A stretch of 28,361 bases of DNA, taken from contig BDIP01000152.1 in assembly GCA_003568945.1 (NCBI GenBank), forward strand, positions 1 to 28,361, in the 5' to 3' direction. A program made the translations under genes and the position numbers. Origin of the DNA: Kipferlia bialata (Eukaryota > Fornicata). Each line of letters begins with the position of its first letter. Position 1 is the first letter of the stretch. Positions 1-9,687 of this stretch are shown one piece after another. Below the pieces are notes generated by a model. The model was given only the letters and a program-made list of their open reading frames with translations, did no database searches and was not told the DNA's origin.

Positions 1-121
1 AGTATGTATTATTATATGCCACACTGGTGACCCGAAGGGTCACGCCGCACTAGTATTGTATATATTGCATATGTAATACGTATATTATGTCGTTTCAATT
101 GATCTATCTTCTCACCTTCAG

Positions 122-832
122 CCGAGGTCCGGGGCAGGCGACTGGGTGGCAAGAGTGTCATAGTGCATGTGGTCAGAGACTACGCTGAGGTATCAGTAGT
201 GTGTATTGTGTGTTACTATTTCACTATGTAGACACTATTTAGTCATGTATAGACAGAGAGAGACTATACAGACAGAACACACTCTACACTTACGTGGCTG
301 TAACACAACATGTATAGCATCGGTCACTGTACTATTGACATTGTGCTGTGAGAGACCCCTTGTTTGGTTCTATTATCTGTCGGTTGATCACCTCTAACCC
401 CCCAGAACTCAGACTCCGAGACCGGTGACACCTTCGTCCCCACCCACCGTATACGTATAGCAGGCACTGTCTACACCCTAAGTGCAGCTGTGGTGCATCT
501 AGGCGTGGATAACGATGGGCACTACGTGACATACAGACGGGTTCCACAAGTATCAACATCAGCAGAGAATGCAACTGAGGCTGATGCTCGCTGGTGTCTG
601 TGCAACGACACTAAGGTACATTCACATGTTCATTGTGTGCAGTGTTGAATATTCGTATTATTATATTGTTATATATCTGTACAGTAAGGTACATTCTCTT
701 GTTCTTGGTCTGTACAGTATGATCAGTAATAGCTTCTTAGTGTTGTCATCCACTAACCTTTAGGTCACTTCCGTGTCTATGCTCCCTGAGATACCCCTTC
801 GGTACCAGTTGCTGCTCTACTGCAAGGAGTGA
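122..832 (+). CDS. Ubiquitin-specific protease (peptidase C19), C-terminal part
   Basis: This is the 3' end of a deubiquitinase gene; the 5' part lies left of the window. Three exons read in phase: 122-189, 406-615 and 764-832 (TGA). The middle exon carries the USP His box: YTLSAAVVHLG, then GHYVTYRR with the presumed catalytic His at 520-522, then a Trp and CNDTK with the presumed catalytic Asn/Asp at 604-609. The last exon, starting VTSVSML and ending QLLLYCKE, matches the usual USP tail (V..V plus a short hydrophobic strand). The Cys box must lie upstream. The first exon (reading GGKSVIVHVVRDYAE) is supported only by AG/GT boundaries and phase, so it is less certain. USPs cleave ubiquitin from substrates. 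The insert between the His box and the Asn/Asp is short. I cannot assign a subfamily. Confidence 0.85.
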
Positions 833-1288
833 GACATAGTTAGAGGAATATATGTCGAACTTCATCGAGCAGGTTACCAGTTTAAAGTCTCCTAGGTTTT
901 TAGGCGTCTGCTATACTGGAGGGGGAGGTCGAAGGGCTGTTTGTGTGTCTGTGATCATTTTGCGGTTTGAGAGTCTGGTTTTCTTTTGTGTCTTTGACAC
1001 CGGTCGGTTCAATATATTTCATCGAGGCTCACTTGCACTGTATATGTCTAAAAGACATATAGACATTATCTTTGGTATGTATTCGAATGTTGATTTTGAA
1101 ATACGAAATGTTCCTTAGGACAGAAGCACACTGTAGTGTCTACAGTGGCAACAAGAGAACAGTGGCTGTGTGAGGTATCATGTTCTCAGGCTGAGACTCA
1201 GCTTGAAGGCATATCAACAGTTCCTTGCAGTTTCACACCACGTTTCTACTAATACCGCATACAAGAACCCTACTGTTGTGAATCCGGC
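833..1288. other. Intergenic spacer, USP to kelch gene
   Basis: No gene is supported. An 88-codon open frame on + at 852-1118 has no recognisable motif and overlaps a diverged direct repeat (931-1020) that recurs on the far side of the kelch gene, so I treat it as chance. Confidence 0.6.
931..1020 (+). repeat. Diverged direct repeat, left copy
   Basis: This AG/TTTG-rich stretch, beginning with gaagggctgtttgtgtgtct, aligns by eye with 2652-2741 on the other side of the 1289-2257 gene. Shared anchors are GGCTGTTTGTGT, GAGTGTCTGGTT-like, TTTCTTTTGTGTC and CGGTTCAATA, with small indels. The two copies bracket one gene in direct orientation. Confidence 0.55.
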
Positions 1289-2257
1289 ATGAGTCTTAAG
1301 CCCTGGTTCGAGAGATACGTTGCCCTTCACGAGCTCTCAGAGGGAGAGGAGAGGCTCTTTCCAGTGCTGGCTTCCATTGGGCACAACAAGGTGTTGCTGA
1401 CGTTCACCTCTGACAGGCACTTCAACCAGCAGTGGAGGGTTCTAAGCCTCAATGATGACCACACTGTGAGAGAGTTACCAGTAGTAGTCCCACACCTCCT
1501 CTCTTCTGCAATATGTCCAGATATGAAGAGAGTGGGAGACTTTGTCATTGTGTATGGGGGTATGGATGAGAATTCTATCCGCACAGCGGCCTTTCACTCT
1601 TACAGTGTGATAGACAGAGAGTGGCGGAGACTGGTCACGTTATCTGATGTCTCTCCGCCACCTAGATTCAAGCCCTCACTCTTCACACTGGGAGACAGCC
1701 AAAGCTTGTTCATGTGCGGCGGTTATGCAGACGAGGATAACAAATACTCAGACACATGGATGTTAGACATCCCATCTGGGAGGTGGACCCAACTGGAGGA
1801 TAGTCCTATCCCCATGGGAACACGGTACACGGGAGTCTCCGCTGGAAGTTCTTGTGTGTTTCCTGGCGACATGGGTTGCAGAATGACACAGACATCGTGT
1901 GACACATACAAGTGGGACGTCGAGTCATGGCTGTCCTGCTCTAGACACACAGATGCCCCACACAGAGTAGCTGATGGCGTTCCAGTTGGTAGATATGCTC
2001 TGCTCATCGGGTCCGTCGGGCAGGTTGCTGATGCAGCTCCCCTGGTCACACCAACCTGTCCAATCTGGCTGTATGACACTGTGTCTCATGACCTTGTTGC
2101 TTGTGATTCCCTCCCAGTACGTCTCTTTGGATCCAGCCCCGTCACTGCTGCCTGGTTCAATCCATATACTATTATTGTAGCAGGTCTGATTGACACTGTA
2201 GTGGTGGATGTAGACCAGTCGCTCCTGGGGCCAGACGCTTACACACAAGACCGGTAG
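1289..2257 (+). CDS. Kelch-repeat-like protein, single exon
   Basis: This 322-residue intronless protein probably forms a beta-propeller scaffold. Kelch-like strands are visible: DFVIVYGGMDEN followed by a Tyr and a Trp (SYSVIDREWRRL), then SLFMCGGYADED followed by DTWMLDIPSGRWTQL, a classic kelch unit (GG, spaced Tyr/Trp). A weaker blade is YALLIGSVG then IWLYDTVSHDL. The N-terminus is MSLKPWFERYVALHEL. I see no signal peptide or membrane segment. I chose the ATG at 1289 because it is the first ATG of a long uninterrupted frame. Its C-terminus (residues about 270-322) recurs as decayed copies at 5775-5911 and 9045-9243, so this gene type was once more numerous here. It differs from the MKTLQ paralogues downstream in lacking the small first exon. 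The partner and pathway cannot be read from sequence. Confidence 0.85.
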   Translation: MSLKPWFERYVALHELSEGEERLFPVLASIGHNKVLLTFTSDRHFNQQWRVLSLNDDHTVRELPVVVPHLLSSAICPDMKRVGDFVIVYGGMDENSIRTAAFHSYSVIDREWRRLVTLSDVSPPPRFKPSLFTLGDSQSLFMCGGYADEDNKYSDTWMLDIPSGRWTQLEDSPIPMGTRYTGVSAGSSCVFPGDMGCRMTQTSCDTYKWDVESWLSCSRHTDAPHRVADGVPVGRYALLIGSVGQVADAAPLVTPTCPIWLYDTVSHDLVACDSLPVRLFGSSPVTAAWFNPYTIIVAGLIDTVVVDVDQSLLGPDAYTQDR

Positions 2258-2651
2258 CTTCTAGCCTTTCCTGGGGCGAGGGCAAACGTCACCGAATCAT
2301 ATCAAGTCTTCTTGGAGAAACCACAGTATCTACCCATAACTCAATATATAGAGCCTGTACAGTAACTTTGAGTGTTACTCAGAACTTCTCAGTCAGAAGG
2401 ACCATTCTTCGGGGCGACTTCTGTCCTCTCTCATATGACCCACAGCCCCTCAGTCTGAATAACACTATGAAGGGATTGGTCTGTTAACAGCATACAGTTG
2501 CATCACTGTGATACGCAACGTAACAGTATATCACATGTCTATTATCACTGAGGGGATAGGAGATAGCTATACTGGAGAGAGTAACCTGGTAAAAGCCTTC
2601 TTCGCCTAGTTGTGCCTGCAATACTATAGATAGTCGAGGACACGTGGTGAC

Positions 2652-2741
2652 GAAGGCTGTTTGTGTCTATGTTCCATTGCGGTGTGAGTGTCTGGTTGAG
2701 TTTCTTTTGTGTCCTTTTAACACGGTTCAATAGATGTCGTA
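2652..2741 (+). repeat. Diverged direct repeat, right copy
   Basis: Counterpart of 931-1020, about 1.7 kb apart, in the same orientation and flanking the kelch gene. Confidence 0.55.
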
Positions 2742-2860
2742 ATGGGTTTCCTGTTGTGAAGGTCTGAAGCAGTACGTTGTTTCTGGTATGTCTGAAGCCT
2801 GGCTAGTGGCTTGTCAATTGAACCATGCCATCAATTAAGACATGCTACTTAACGAACACT

Positions 2861-2882
2861 CTGTACACTGTACAGTGTACAG
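2861..2882. repeat. Perfect 22-bp palindrome
   Basis: CTGTACACTGT is followed directly by its exact reverse complement ACAGTGTACAG, with no loop. It lies about 155 bp upstream of the paralogue A start codon. It could be a dimeric protein-binding site or chance; the sequence alone does not decide. Confidence 0.9.
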
Positions 2883-3037
2883 TTATGGGCTTTACCCCAC
2901 GGGAGTCGGCGATAGATGGTCTCCATCATATATATGGCACATATGATGTAGGCTTTCTTTTGGAGATGATTTCTTACTGTATAGACTAGGTGAGTCTCCA
3001 CAATGCTCCCTTCTCAATCTCAAAACATCCACCCCAT

Positions 3038-4530
3038 ATGGCAGCCGAAGCACATGATGTAGGCCCTTACTTCCGCCTGGAGGGGGAGGCCGACTCCTTT
3101 GAGAGACGTATATTGTCCTGGGTGTGTGTGGGGCACAATACCATTATGGGACTATACACGGACAACAGGTGTGTACATTCTCTCTTCCAGAGCTGTTCCT
3201 ACTTTATCTCTCAATATCTGTCATAAAGCGATGACAGATATTACTCCACAACCGTTGTGTCACTAGGAATCATCCACACAATATCACGAATAACTAGATC
3301 TACCACTTGTTGCATTACATCTGTCTCTCACTCAGTATCTGGATGAAGACTCTACAGTGTGAGGCCAACAATGGTGCCACTGATGGTCTCAGCCACTGGG
3401 TCACTGTAGACATACCTGTAGAGACACCGGTGTGGGACTGGAGGGAGAGGGCCCAGGAGGATACCCGTACACTGCACCATGATCTCAGGGTGAGCATTGT
3501 CCCATCAGACTGGGGTGTGGTGTATGCTCTGGTACAGATACATACGGCCGATGAGGTGGAGGATACCTTTGTGTACGACGCTCTGGATGTATATGCACTC
3601 GAGCTCGACACCCTTACCTGGAGGCTGGTGGAGGAGAGAGAGACTGATGTCTGGCCAGATCCAGTGGAGGTAGGGACAGTTGCCTGCTTTGACGACGGGC
3701 TTGTCATTGCAGGTGGCCTCCAACAAAGGAGCGCTATAATCCATTTCTTCAGGGAGGACCACAAGCTCGTCCACTCTGACAAGATATGGAGACTTGATGC
3801 TGAGAGTGAGACCTGGGAGTTACTCGGCAGGATACCAGCACGTTACCTACAGCACGTGAGTGGGAGACATTTCCACCGACTGAGAAACATCATCGTGTGT
3901 CCCGACTACTCATATGGGTGCGTCAGCATACATGTTCACTCATCACACCAACCGAGGGGTTCTCTTGCAGGTGCACTGGGAGTATTCTCAGACAGAGAGA
4001 CATATGGGTCCAGACGGGTGGATGTAGTGTTCTCCGAGTGGCCTGGATTTGACGAGAAATATGACTTCACTCTGCATGAAACAATGCCACACATACTTGG
4101 ACGTGGCAATGAAAGCTCCTTTGCTATTACGTCCTCGTCAATCTGTTCTATTGATCGCACCCCCCCGCGGGGTGGAAAGGTCACTCTCTTTGACCTTGTT
4201 GGCCTCTGTCCTATACACAAGGTGGACCAGCCCTCAATGCAGCCATTCCTAGACTTCCTGGGAGTAGTGCCAGGAGACAATGGATCACTCACGGTCTCGC
4301 GTGGGATCTTAATCAACCCTGACACTCTCCTCATCAAGGCGCAGTGGGACCCATCAGTGAACACTGACACAGACACAGACACAGACACAGACACTGACAC
4401 AGACACTGGCACTGACACAGACACTGACACAGACACAGACACTGATGCTGATGCTGATGCTCAACAAGAACCTGTGATCACACGGCTTCTGTTGCTGAAG
4501 CTAGAGCCAGTTCTCTTCTCTCTCTTATGA
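3038..4530 (+). CDS. Kelch-like paralogue A, two exons
   Basis: Exons 3038-3168 and 3336-4530 join in phase 2 (AAC AG|T ATC TGG ATG AAG) to give 441 residues. Exon 1 encodes a first blade ending in WVCVGHNTIMGLYTDN. Exon 2 begins IWMKTLQ and carries SDWGVVYALVQIHTADE, DVYALELDTLTWRLVEE, the GG strand DDGLVIAGGLQQ, then IWRLDAESETWELLG, all kelch-like beta strands. The C-terminal part has conserved VTLFDLVGLCPIHK and GILINPDTLLIK, followed by an acidic Thr-Asp repeat and a final strand (VITRLLLLKLEPVLFSL). The start ATG is the one conserved with paralogue C (MAAQ there, MAAE here), and exon 1 is 131 bp in both. The 167-bp intron is clearly homologous to that of C, so the two are recent, inverted duplicates. 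It is probably a soluble propeller protein; its partner is unknown. Confidence 0.87.
3213..3242. repeat. Intronic hairpin, 12-bp stem
   Basis: AATATCTGTCAT and ATGACAGATATT are exact reverse complements around a 6-nt loop, inside the single intron of paralogue A. The homologous intron of C keeps the sequence around it but not the perfect stem. Confidence 0.85.
4363..4461 (+). repeat. In-frame Thr-Asp tandem repeat
   Basis: ACACAGACACTGAC-type units encode an alternating Thr-Asp tract ending in DADADA within paralogue A. It sits in the loop before the last beta strand. Paralogue C has only a short linker there, and paralogue B has a separate Asp run. Confidence 0.92.
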
Positions 4531-5529
4531 GAACATAGAGCATATAAGAATCTCACATGCTGCTGTGTAAGAGGACCACCATGTGACATAATACAATAGA
4601 TACAATTGTCTGCAAGAGACATTTCTTGGACACTCTGGCAACCGTACTTGATTCAGAATATGTGATCACAGTATAATATATGCAGAAGCGAATAGAAAGA
4701 CGCAATACATGACGGTCCATTCCGAATGGGCCATACTTGATGATGGGACGTTCCAATTACTATTCGCTCCAGTGTTCAGGAGTCTGGTTTTCCATGATTC
4801 CAGTAGTTTTTCAATAGAGTCTACTGTGCTGTCTATAATAATAAAGTAATTGGCATGACACACATCAGTACCATACACATTTAGAGTAACAATAGTCTCT
4901 AGTCTGTGTGTATACCTGGTACATACAAACCCAGGTCACCGTAGCCCAGCAGTGCAGTAAGCTCTCTGGCACGACAGATACACGCTCTGTCTCTCTCCCC
5001 CCTTACTGTCCATTGCCTTTTGCGCTGCCCTTACTTTATTTGTGTGTCTGGCTCTATTGGGATGCGTGCATGTTTGCATCCATTGACCTGCAGTGGCAGT
5101 GAAGTCTGAGTCCATGCTGGAGAGAGTCTACTCTCACCAGCTCCATTCCTTGCTCCGGCACAGAACTATATACCCCCCCACCCGACTTCATACGTACTTC
5201 TGGTGATATACGTATTATTCCGCTGTACTCACATCCTACAAGCCCGTGTCTCCTAACCTACCTCTCAGTAAGAGGCTGTCACTCCTTAGGCCACTACCGT
5301 GGCAGTAACTTGAAATTCAAGTCTTGAATGATACACCAGGTTGGTCAGTATCAGGGGAGAGAGTGTGTGTGAGAGAGAGAGAGTCGGTATTGAAGTCAAA
5401 GTACATAACAACTTATCCCTCTGGTCAGTGTCCTCCACGGTGTGTGGTCATTCCCTCCGGCGAAAGGTCCTGTGCCGTAAGAGACTCTGGAGACCGTAGA
5501 GAGTACATGTGTTACCTAAATGGTCTCTG
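4531..5529. other. Intergenic spacer, no gene seen
   Basis: Open frames here are short and lack motifs. A Cys-containing frame at 5324-5551 and one at 4908-5102 have no convincing splice partners or recognisable family. Confidence 0.5.
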
Positions 5530-5765
5530 CAATGCGACGTGCCAACACTAAACGAGGGGCAACGAGGGGGATGCTATCTGAGGGGTAAGTACACGTATAT
5601 AGTAGATACTGCCTACTGTCACAGGTATCAGGCAAACAAGTCAGGGATTGTTCAGCAACTTCCAGGCACCTATGCTGAGTACACAATTCCATTCAGAGAG
5701 CTCTATATATATGTACTCCATATTCACTATATTCTTTCCAGATATTCGGAGTATGGCGTACATTC
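5530..5765 (+). repeat. Dispersed segment, copy 1 (pairs with 11545-11785)
   Basis: Shared anchors in order with 11545-11785 are a GGCAACGAGGGG...GCTATCTG block, ACAAGTCAGGGATTG, ACACAATTCCATTCAGA, and ATTCTTTCCAGATAT...GTAGTG-like sequence. In this copy it leads straight into a decayed kelch C-terminus. It is probably part of a lost gene duplicated in the cluster. Confidence 0.5.
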
Positions 5766-5774
5766 CATCAGGAC

Positions 5775-5911
5775 CTTGTTGCATGTTAGTGACTCCCAGT
5801 ACGTCCATTTGCATCTGGTGCCGTCACTGCCGGCTAGTTCAATCCATCCACTGACATTGTAGCAGGTCTACTTGACACTGTAGTCGTAGATTTAGACCAG
5901 TCGTTCCTGGT
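5775..5911 (+). pseudogene. Decayed C-terminal fragment of a 1289-2257-type kelch gene
   Basis: It aligns with roughly 2095-2232. Both share CTTGTTGC, CCCAGTACGTC, CCGTCACTGC, TTCAATCCAT, TTGTAGCAGGTCT and TTGACACTGTAGT, ending in GACCAGTCG(T/C)TCCTGG. The frame is not kept and there is no intact upstream part. Sequence just after it (TTAACAGCATACA) also matches the region about 250 bp past the 1289-2257 gene, so the duplicated block included 3' flank. Confidence 0.75.
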
Positions 5912-6902
5912 AAGATTCGTCTATTAACAGCATACATACGTATCATTGTGTTGCACATCCTTCTGCAACAAATCCAACAAATATATATTGGAAATATCAA
6001 TACTATGGTATACAAACACACTAGATATTTATCGCTCATAGTGTGTCCTCCCTTTCCTGCAGTTTTAGGTCGATGCAGTGCAATAATCGTTTGAACCGGC
6101 CTATCTTCTGGAGCATGGCAGGGACTTCATATCATATATATATGTGTATATAGTAATGCATCCCATACTGGCACTGATACAGACGAGGCAAAGAAGATGT
6201 ACTCGTTACGCCACCCAAACAGAACAACATTGAGAGTGGAGGTGTGATAGGACAGTGGAGGGTATGTTTGGCTACTCAGAGAGTGAAGAGAAACAGAATA
6301 ACCTAGCTAGTTCATTCCGGGAGTGCGAGACTCGCACTGCGAGGTAGAATCCCAAAAAAACCGGGAACAAAGTCGACAACTTGATCGGGGAGGATGGACA
6401 AGAATCGGGAACAACTTCCGATTTTGCCATGCGTGGGGTTGATCGAAGAACCACCGATATTGATCAGCAACCGACACTGACATAGCTTATTGTATGTTAT
6501 CATATTTTATGTCTTCGGAATCCCAATTTGGGATTCCCTCCTGTGATTGTGCGCCACAGTCTGTGGCCCAGAGATGACTAGGGAGATGAGGAAGTATGTT
6601 ATTGTGTGTAATTATGTAAGCAACGAAAACCCAGAGGATATACTACCTAATAACATGACTTTGGCAAATGGACCACAACGGATCCAAATATGTATATTTA
6701 ATGGGGTTCGGTCACTCACTAAATTAGAGAGTCTCTCATAGGAACCACAAGAGTCGAGAGGTGTGGTGTTGAACTTCTCACTGTCATACCCTTATGTCGT
6801 GTCAAGTTGGCCGACAACCAAGTAGCTGGAGGCCCTGACTCGAGGTATGGTTGAGTCTACCCGGTAGACTGCATTAGACAGTTCAAGAAGACTTGACACA
6901 GT
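5912..6902. other. Intergenic spacer with atypical block
   Basis: No supported gene. About 6296-6470 is richer in G+C than its surroundings and contains repeated GGGAACAA and GACAACTT/GACAAGAAT words with open frames on both strands, but I recognise no protein in it. A 21-bp hairpin follows at 6517-6537. Confidence 0.5.
6517..6537. repeat. Hairpin, 10-bp stem, 1-nt loop
   Basis: GGAATCCCAA and TTGGGATTCC flank a single T. It sits about 365 bp beyond the 3' end of paralogue B. A terminator role cannot be assumed in a eukaryote. Confidence 0.85.
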
Positions 6903-8485
6903 CTATGGGAACGGCAGTGGACCCCCTCTCTCTACCGCAATCACCAGCCAACGTGTTACTCTGATGGGCTCTCGCTCCTCGTGACGAGGCTCGTCATTGT
7001 CCAGGTTAAGATCATCATCATCATCATCATCATCAAGAAGAAGAGTATCGGGAGTGGAATAGACGCATACACCTGAGAGGATGGTGGTGGGGTTGATCAA
7101 GCCCGCAAAGAGGGTTTTGACGTAATTGATATACCCGTCAGGAATCCGATGCCTCCAGCGGAATGCCTGAAGGTCGGGTAGTGGTACAGCAGGTAGTCTT
7201 TCGAGACTGACGGTGTCATAGAGGTCTTGTGACCCACCATAGAAGTGATCATCATCAAAGTCTAGCCTACAAAGGAGACTATCTGTCAGAGCCAAGGGGC
7301 AGCTTTGGAATGTCTCTGCCCCATCCGGCCAGACTGTCGCCATTTCAGGTACAAACTCACAACTTGGACGACTTAATGTTGGCTGTAGAATGACGCAACC
7401 CTTCTCCATTATGGACTCCATACCGTCACCAATGGTAGTATCACAGAGTCCTGATATGACCATGTCTCTTACCACTATGGAACGGTCATGGGCGCAGTGT
7501 ATTTGGCAACTCATGACTTCCTGGGGGATAGTCATGGCGGTCCTCTCCCAGGCCTCAGTCTCGCAGTCAAGCCTCCAAATATCACGACACTCAATGAACT
7601 CTTCATCAACCCCTGGCTCCCCTATGTGTCGGTTGTAGGCCTCCACACCACCAGCAACAAAGAGACCTCCGTCCACACACCCATACATGAATGGGTGCAT
7701 AGGTACTGGCCAGACCTCTCCCTCTCTCTGCTCTATCAGTCTCCACGTGTCTGTATCAAGGCTGTATACATGCACATCAAGAGCGATCACCTCACATCTA
7801 CCGGATTCACGAGTGTTCCTAGCATGGCCAATGGCCGCCAGTGCATACACGACACCATACTGGGAGGGAATGAGGAGTGCTCTAATGAGGGCCCCTTCCC
7901 CAAACCCATCTGGCACAGCGTCTAGGGCCCTTCTCCAGTGCCAGTCAGGGGTGGCCTCCGAGACTGTAACCATCTCGGCATGAGTGAGACCCTCAGGTGG
8001 CACATGGGCGACGTCGAGCTGTAGAGTCATGACCTGTACCCTAGTGAATTAGATAGTGTTACTAGACCACGTATTGTACCTGTACTGGAATTAAGAACCA
8101 CACAGTGGCCTTTCCGCAAGAAGAATCGTAGTGTCGGATGCTCTAAACATGATCTAGCGATAGAAGGTAATATGTGTGATCGCTCACTCTACACTGTAGA
8201 GTCTACAGTAGATTATGGCAATCTTCGATTATAGAGTACACAGTAATAGAGCTAGAGTGACTCTTCACCTATCAGACACGCTATGTGCATAAGGAATATT
8301 ATATATATATATATATATATATTCCTTTTGTATTGTGATAAATATATGTCTTCTTACCTGCCGGTTGGCCCAATGACCATCACTGTGTTGTGGTCAATAC
8401 ACACACAGTTGTGGAAAAGACGCCTGTTAACGTCGCCAGCGTCTGCATCGAGATGGAAGTCTATCGCATGATCTATGGGATCCAT
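6903..8485 (-). CDS. Kelch-like paralogue B, two exons
   Basis: Exon 1 is 8358-8485 and exon 2 is 6903-8040; they join in phase 2 (GGC AG|G GTA CAG GTC ATG ACT) to give 421 residues. This is the most diverged of the four: it has MTLQLDVAHV in place of MKTLQ, and VCIDHNTVMVIGPTG ends exon 1. Family signatures persist: LIPSQYGVVYALAAIG, DVHVYSLDTDTWRLIEQRE, DGGLFVAGGVE, IWRLDCETEAWER, AGLINPTTIL. An Asp run (8 residues) followed by LNLDNDEPRHEE precedes the last strand. I chose the ATG at 8485 by alignment of exon 1 with A and C; the frame is open a little further upstream. Acceptor TAG at 8041-8042 is the only nearby one that keeps the frame. It is probably a soluble propeller protein of unknown partner. 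Confidence 0.83.
7011..7035 (-). repeat. In-frame GAT repeat encoding poly-Asp
   Basis: A pure ATC trinucleotide run on + (GAT on the coding strand) gives eight Asp residues in paralogue B, at the same loop where paralogue A carries its Thr-Asp tract. Confidence 0.92.
8291..8327. repeat. AT-dinucleotide palindrome in intron of paralogue B
   Basis: AAGGAATAT, a TA run and ATATTCCTT make one self-complementary unit close to the splice donor of exon 1. Confidence 0.85.
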
Positions 8486-9687
8486 ATCAGTATATCTGTC
8501 ACGCTGCACTACTGGGGGTGGAAGAGACTGCTCGTCGAACACTACCAAGTCATGTGTAGAATTGAAAGCCTATCATTGAGGCCCCCACCTTGAGGGTGTC
8601 ATTAGCGGCAGGTCTCACTACCAATTTAGTGGCTGTACTCTGCTGCTTCCAGGCAACGAGTAGGTTGCTCAGACTCTAGGAAGCACCATGGGTGATACGT
8701 TTTACTTTCACATTTACGATGGATGGAGTTACCATGTTTACTGAACACATGTATTTGAAAAGTGAGCAGCATGTGTACCTATTGTGCTCCGTTACCTCTT
8801 CAGTGACTGAAGTACAGTCTGATACAATGCGTCAGCAGTTTCAGATGAAACATACTCCTCCATCTCTAACGTAGGAATGTGTATCGCTGTTTAGTACCGT
8901 GAATTTGTTGAGACCTCATAGGACTGGTAGAGTGCGTATATGATACATTAGTGTAATGAGACATTAGTGTCTCACAGACAACTGGACAGGATGTGATAAC
9001 CAGTGGCATGGATATGTAATCGCTATATGGAATAACATCCATCCATACAACACGCCTCCTTGACACTGTAGTGATGGATGGAGAGCAGTCGTTTCTGGGT
9101 CCAGAGACTGGACTATTCTGTATGTCTGGAGTCCAGACGTATACACAAAGACCGACATCTTGTAGTCTGACTGGGACGTGTGCAAACGACTGAAATGTCT
9201 CAAGTCCTGCTGTAGCAACCACATCCATCATTCAATATATACTCCGCAAATTAGTGACGCAAGATCTGAGAGGAAGACCTAGTACTCGTCTCTCTGTCTT
9301 GTCTAATAACGGTAATACGATGCCTGCTAGAACCTCCAATTCTCTATTAGTAACAATACTATGGTATAGTAATACAGTTGATATATATCGCAATCAGTGT
9401 AACATCCTGCAACAATCTAGTGCAGTGCTAGTCGACGCGGTGAAATAATATTTTGAACAGGCTCGACACAACAGAAGCATGGCAGTATCAAAGTCACTTA
9501 GCGTATTGGTGACTACTATTCACTGTATAGTATTCAACTCTATTTCTGTTAACTGGTGTTTTGGGCATCTATTCTAAATGAGCCAGGAAAAGAGAGCGCT
9601 ACTCTTGGATATAATGTATGGTCGGTGCAAAGGTCTAGAATGCAGTAGTGTCATTGACATGAATCCTGTAAATGGCAGTATATCCTC
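8486..9687. other. Intergenic spacer between paralogues B and C
   Basis: No intact gene. It contains the decayed kelch fragment at 9045-9243. About 9420-9490 shares short words with 6075-6125 (AATAAT...TTTGAAC, AGCATGGCAG), suggesting that the flank of the relic was copied as well. Confidence 0.55.
9045..9243 (+). pseudogene. Second decayed kelch C-terminus with 3' flank
   Basis: It aligns with about 2165-2350: TTGACACTGTAGTGATGGATG, AGCAGTCGTTTCTGGG, then TACACA(A/C)AAGACCG, CTTCTAG-like, GGGCAAACG and TCAATATATA in the same order. The match continues past the stop codon of the intact gene, so genomic DNA rather than a coding piece was duplicated. The fragment has no upstream part and no useful frame. 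Confidence 0.72.

Larger units (their letters stand above)
2258..3037. other. Intergenic spacer with repeat and palindrome
   Basis: No gene is seen. It holds the right copy of the direct repeat and a 22-bp palindrome. About 150 bp before 3038 is related to the matching upstream region of paralogue C (both contain a CAATGCTCCCTTC block after a GTRAGT), so promoter or 5' UTR sequence was duplicated with the genes. Confidence 0.6.

Noticed and set aside
852-1118. 88-codon frame on +
   Set aside because: No recognisable motif, and it overlaps a diverged repeat whose other copy is not open.
1327-2248. Long minus-strand frames across the first kelch gene
   Set aside because: Shadows of a clearly coding + frame with kelch patterns.
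3936-4442. 168-codon minus frame rich in Ser-Val
   Set aside because: Antisense of the Thr-Asp repeat and paralogue A coding sequence.
5324-5862. Cys-containing frames on +
   Set aside because: No splice partners or family; they run into the relic region and look like chance.
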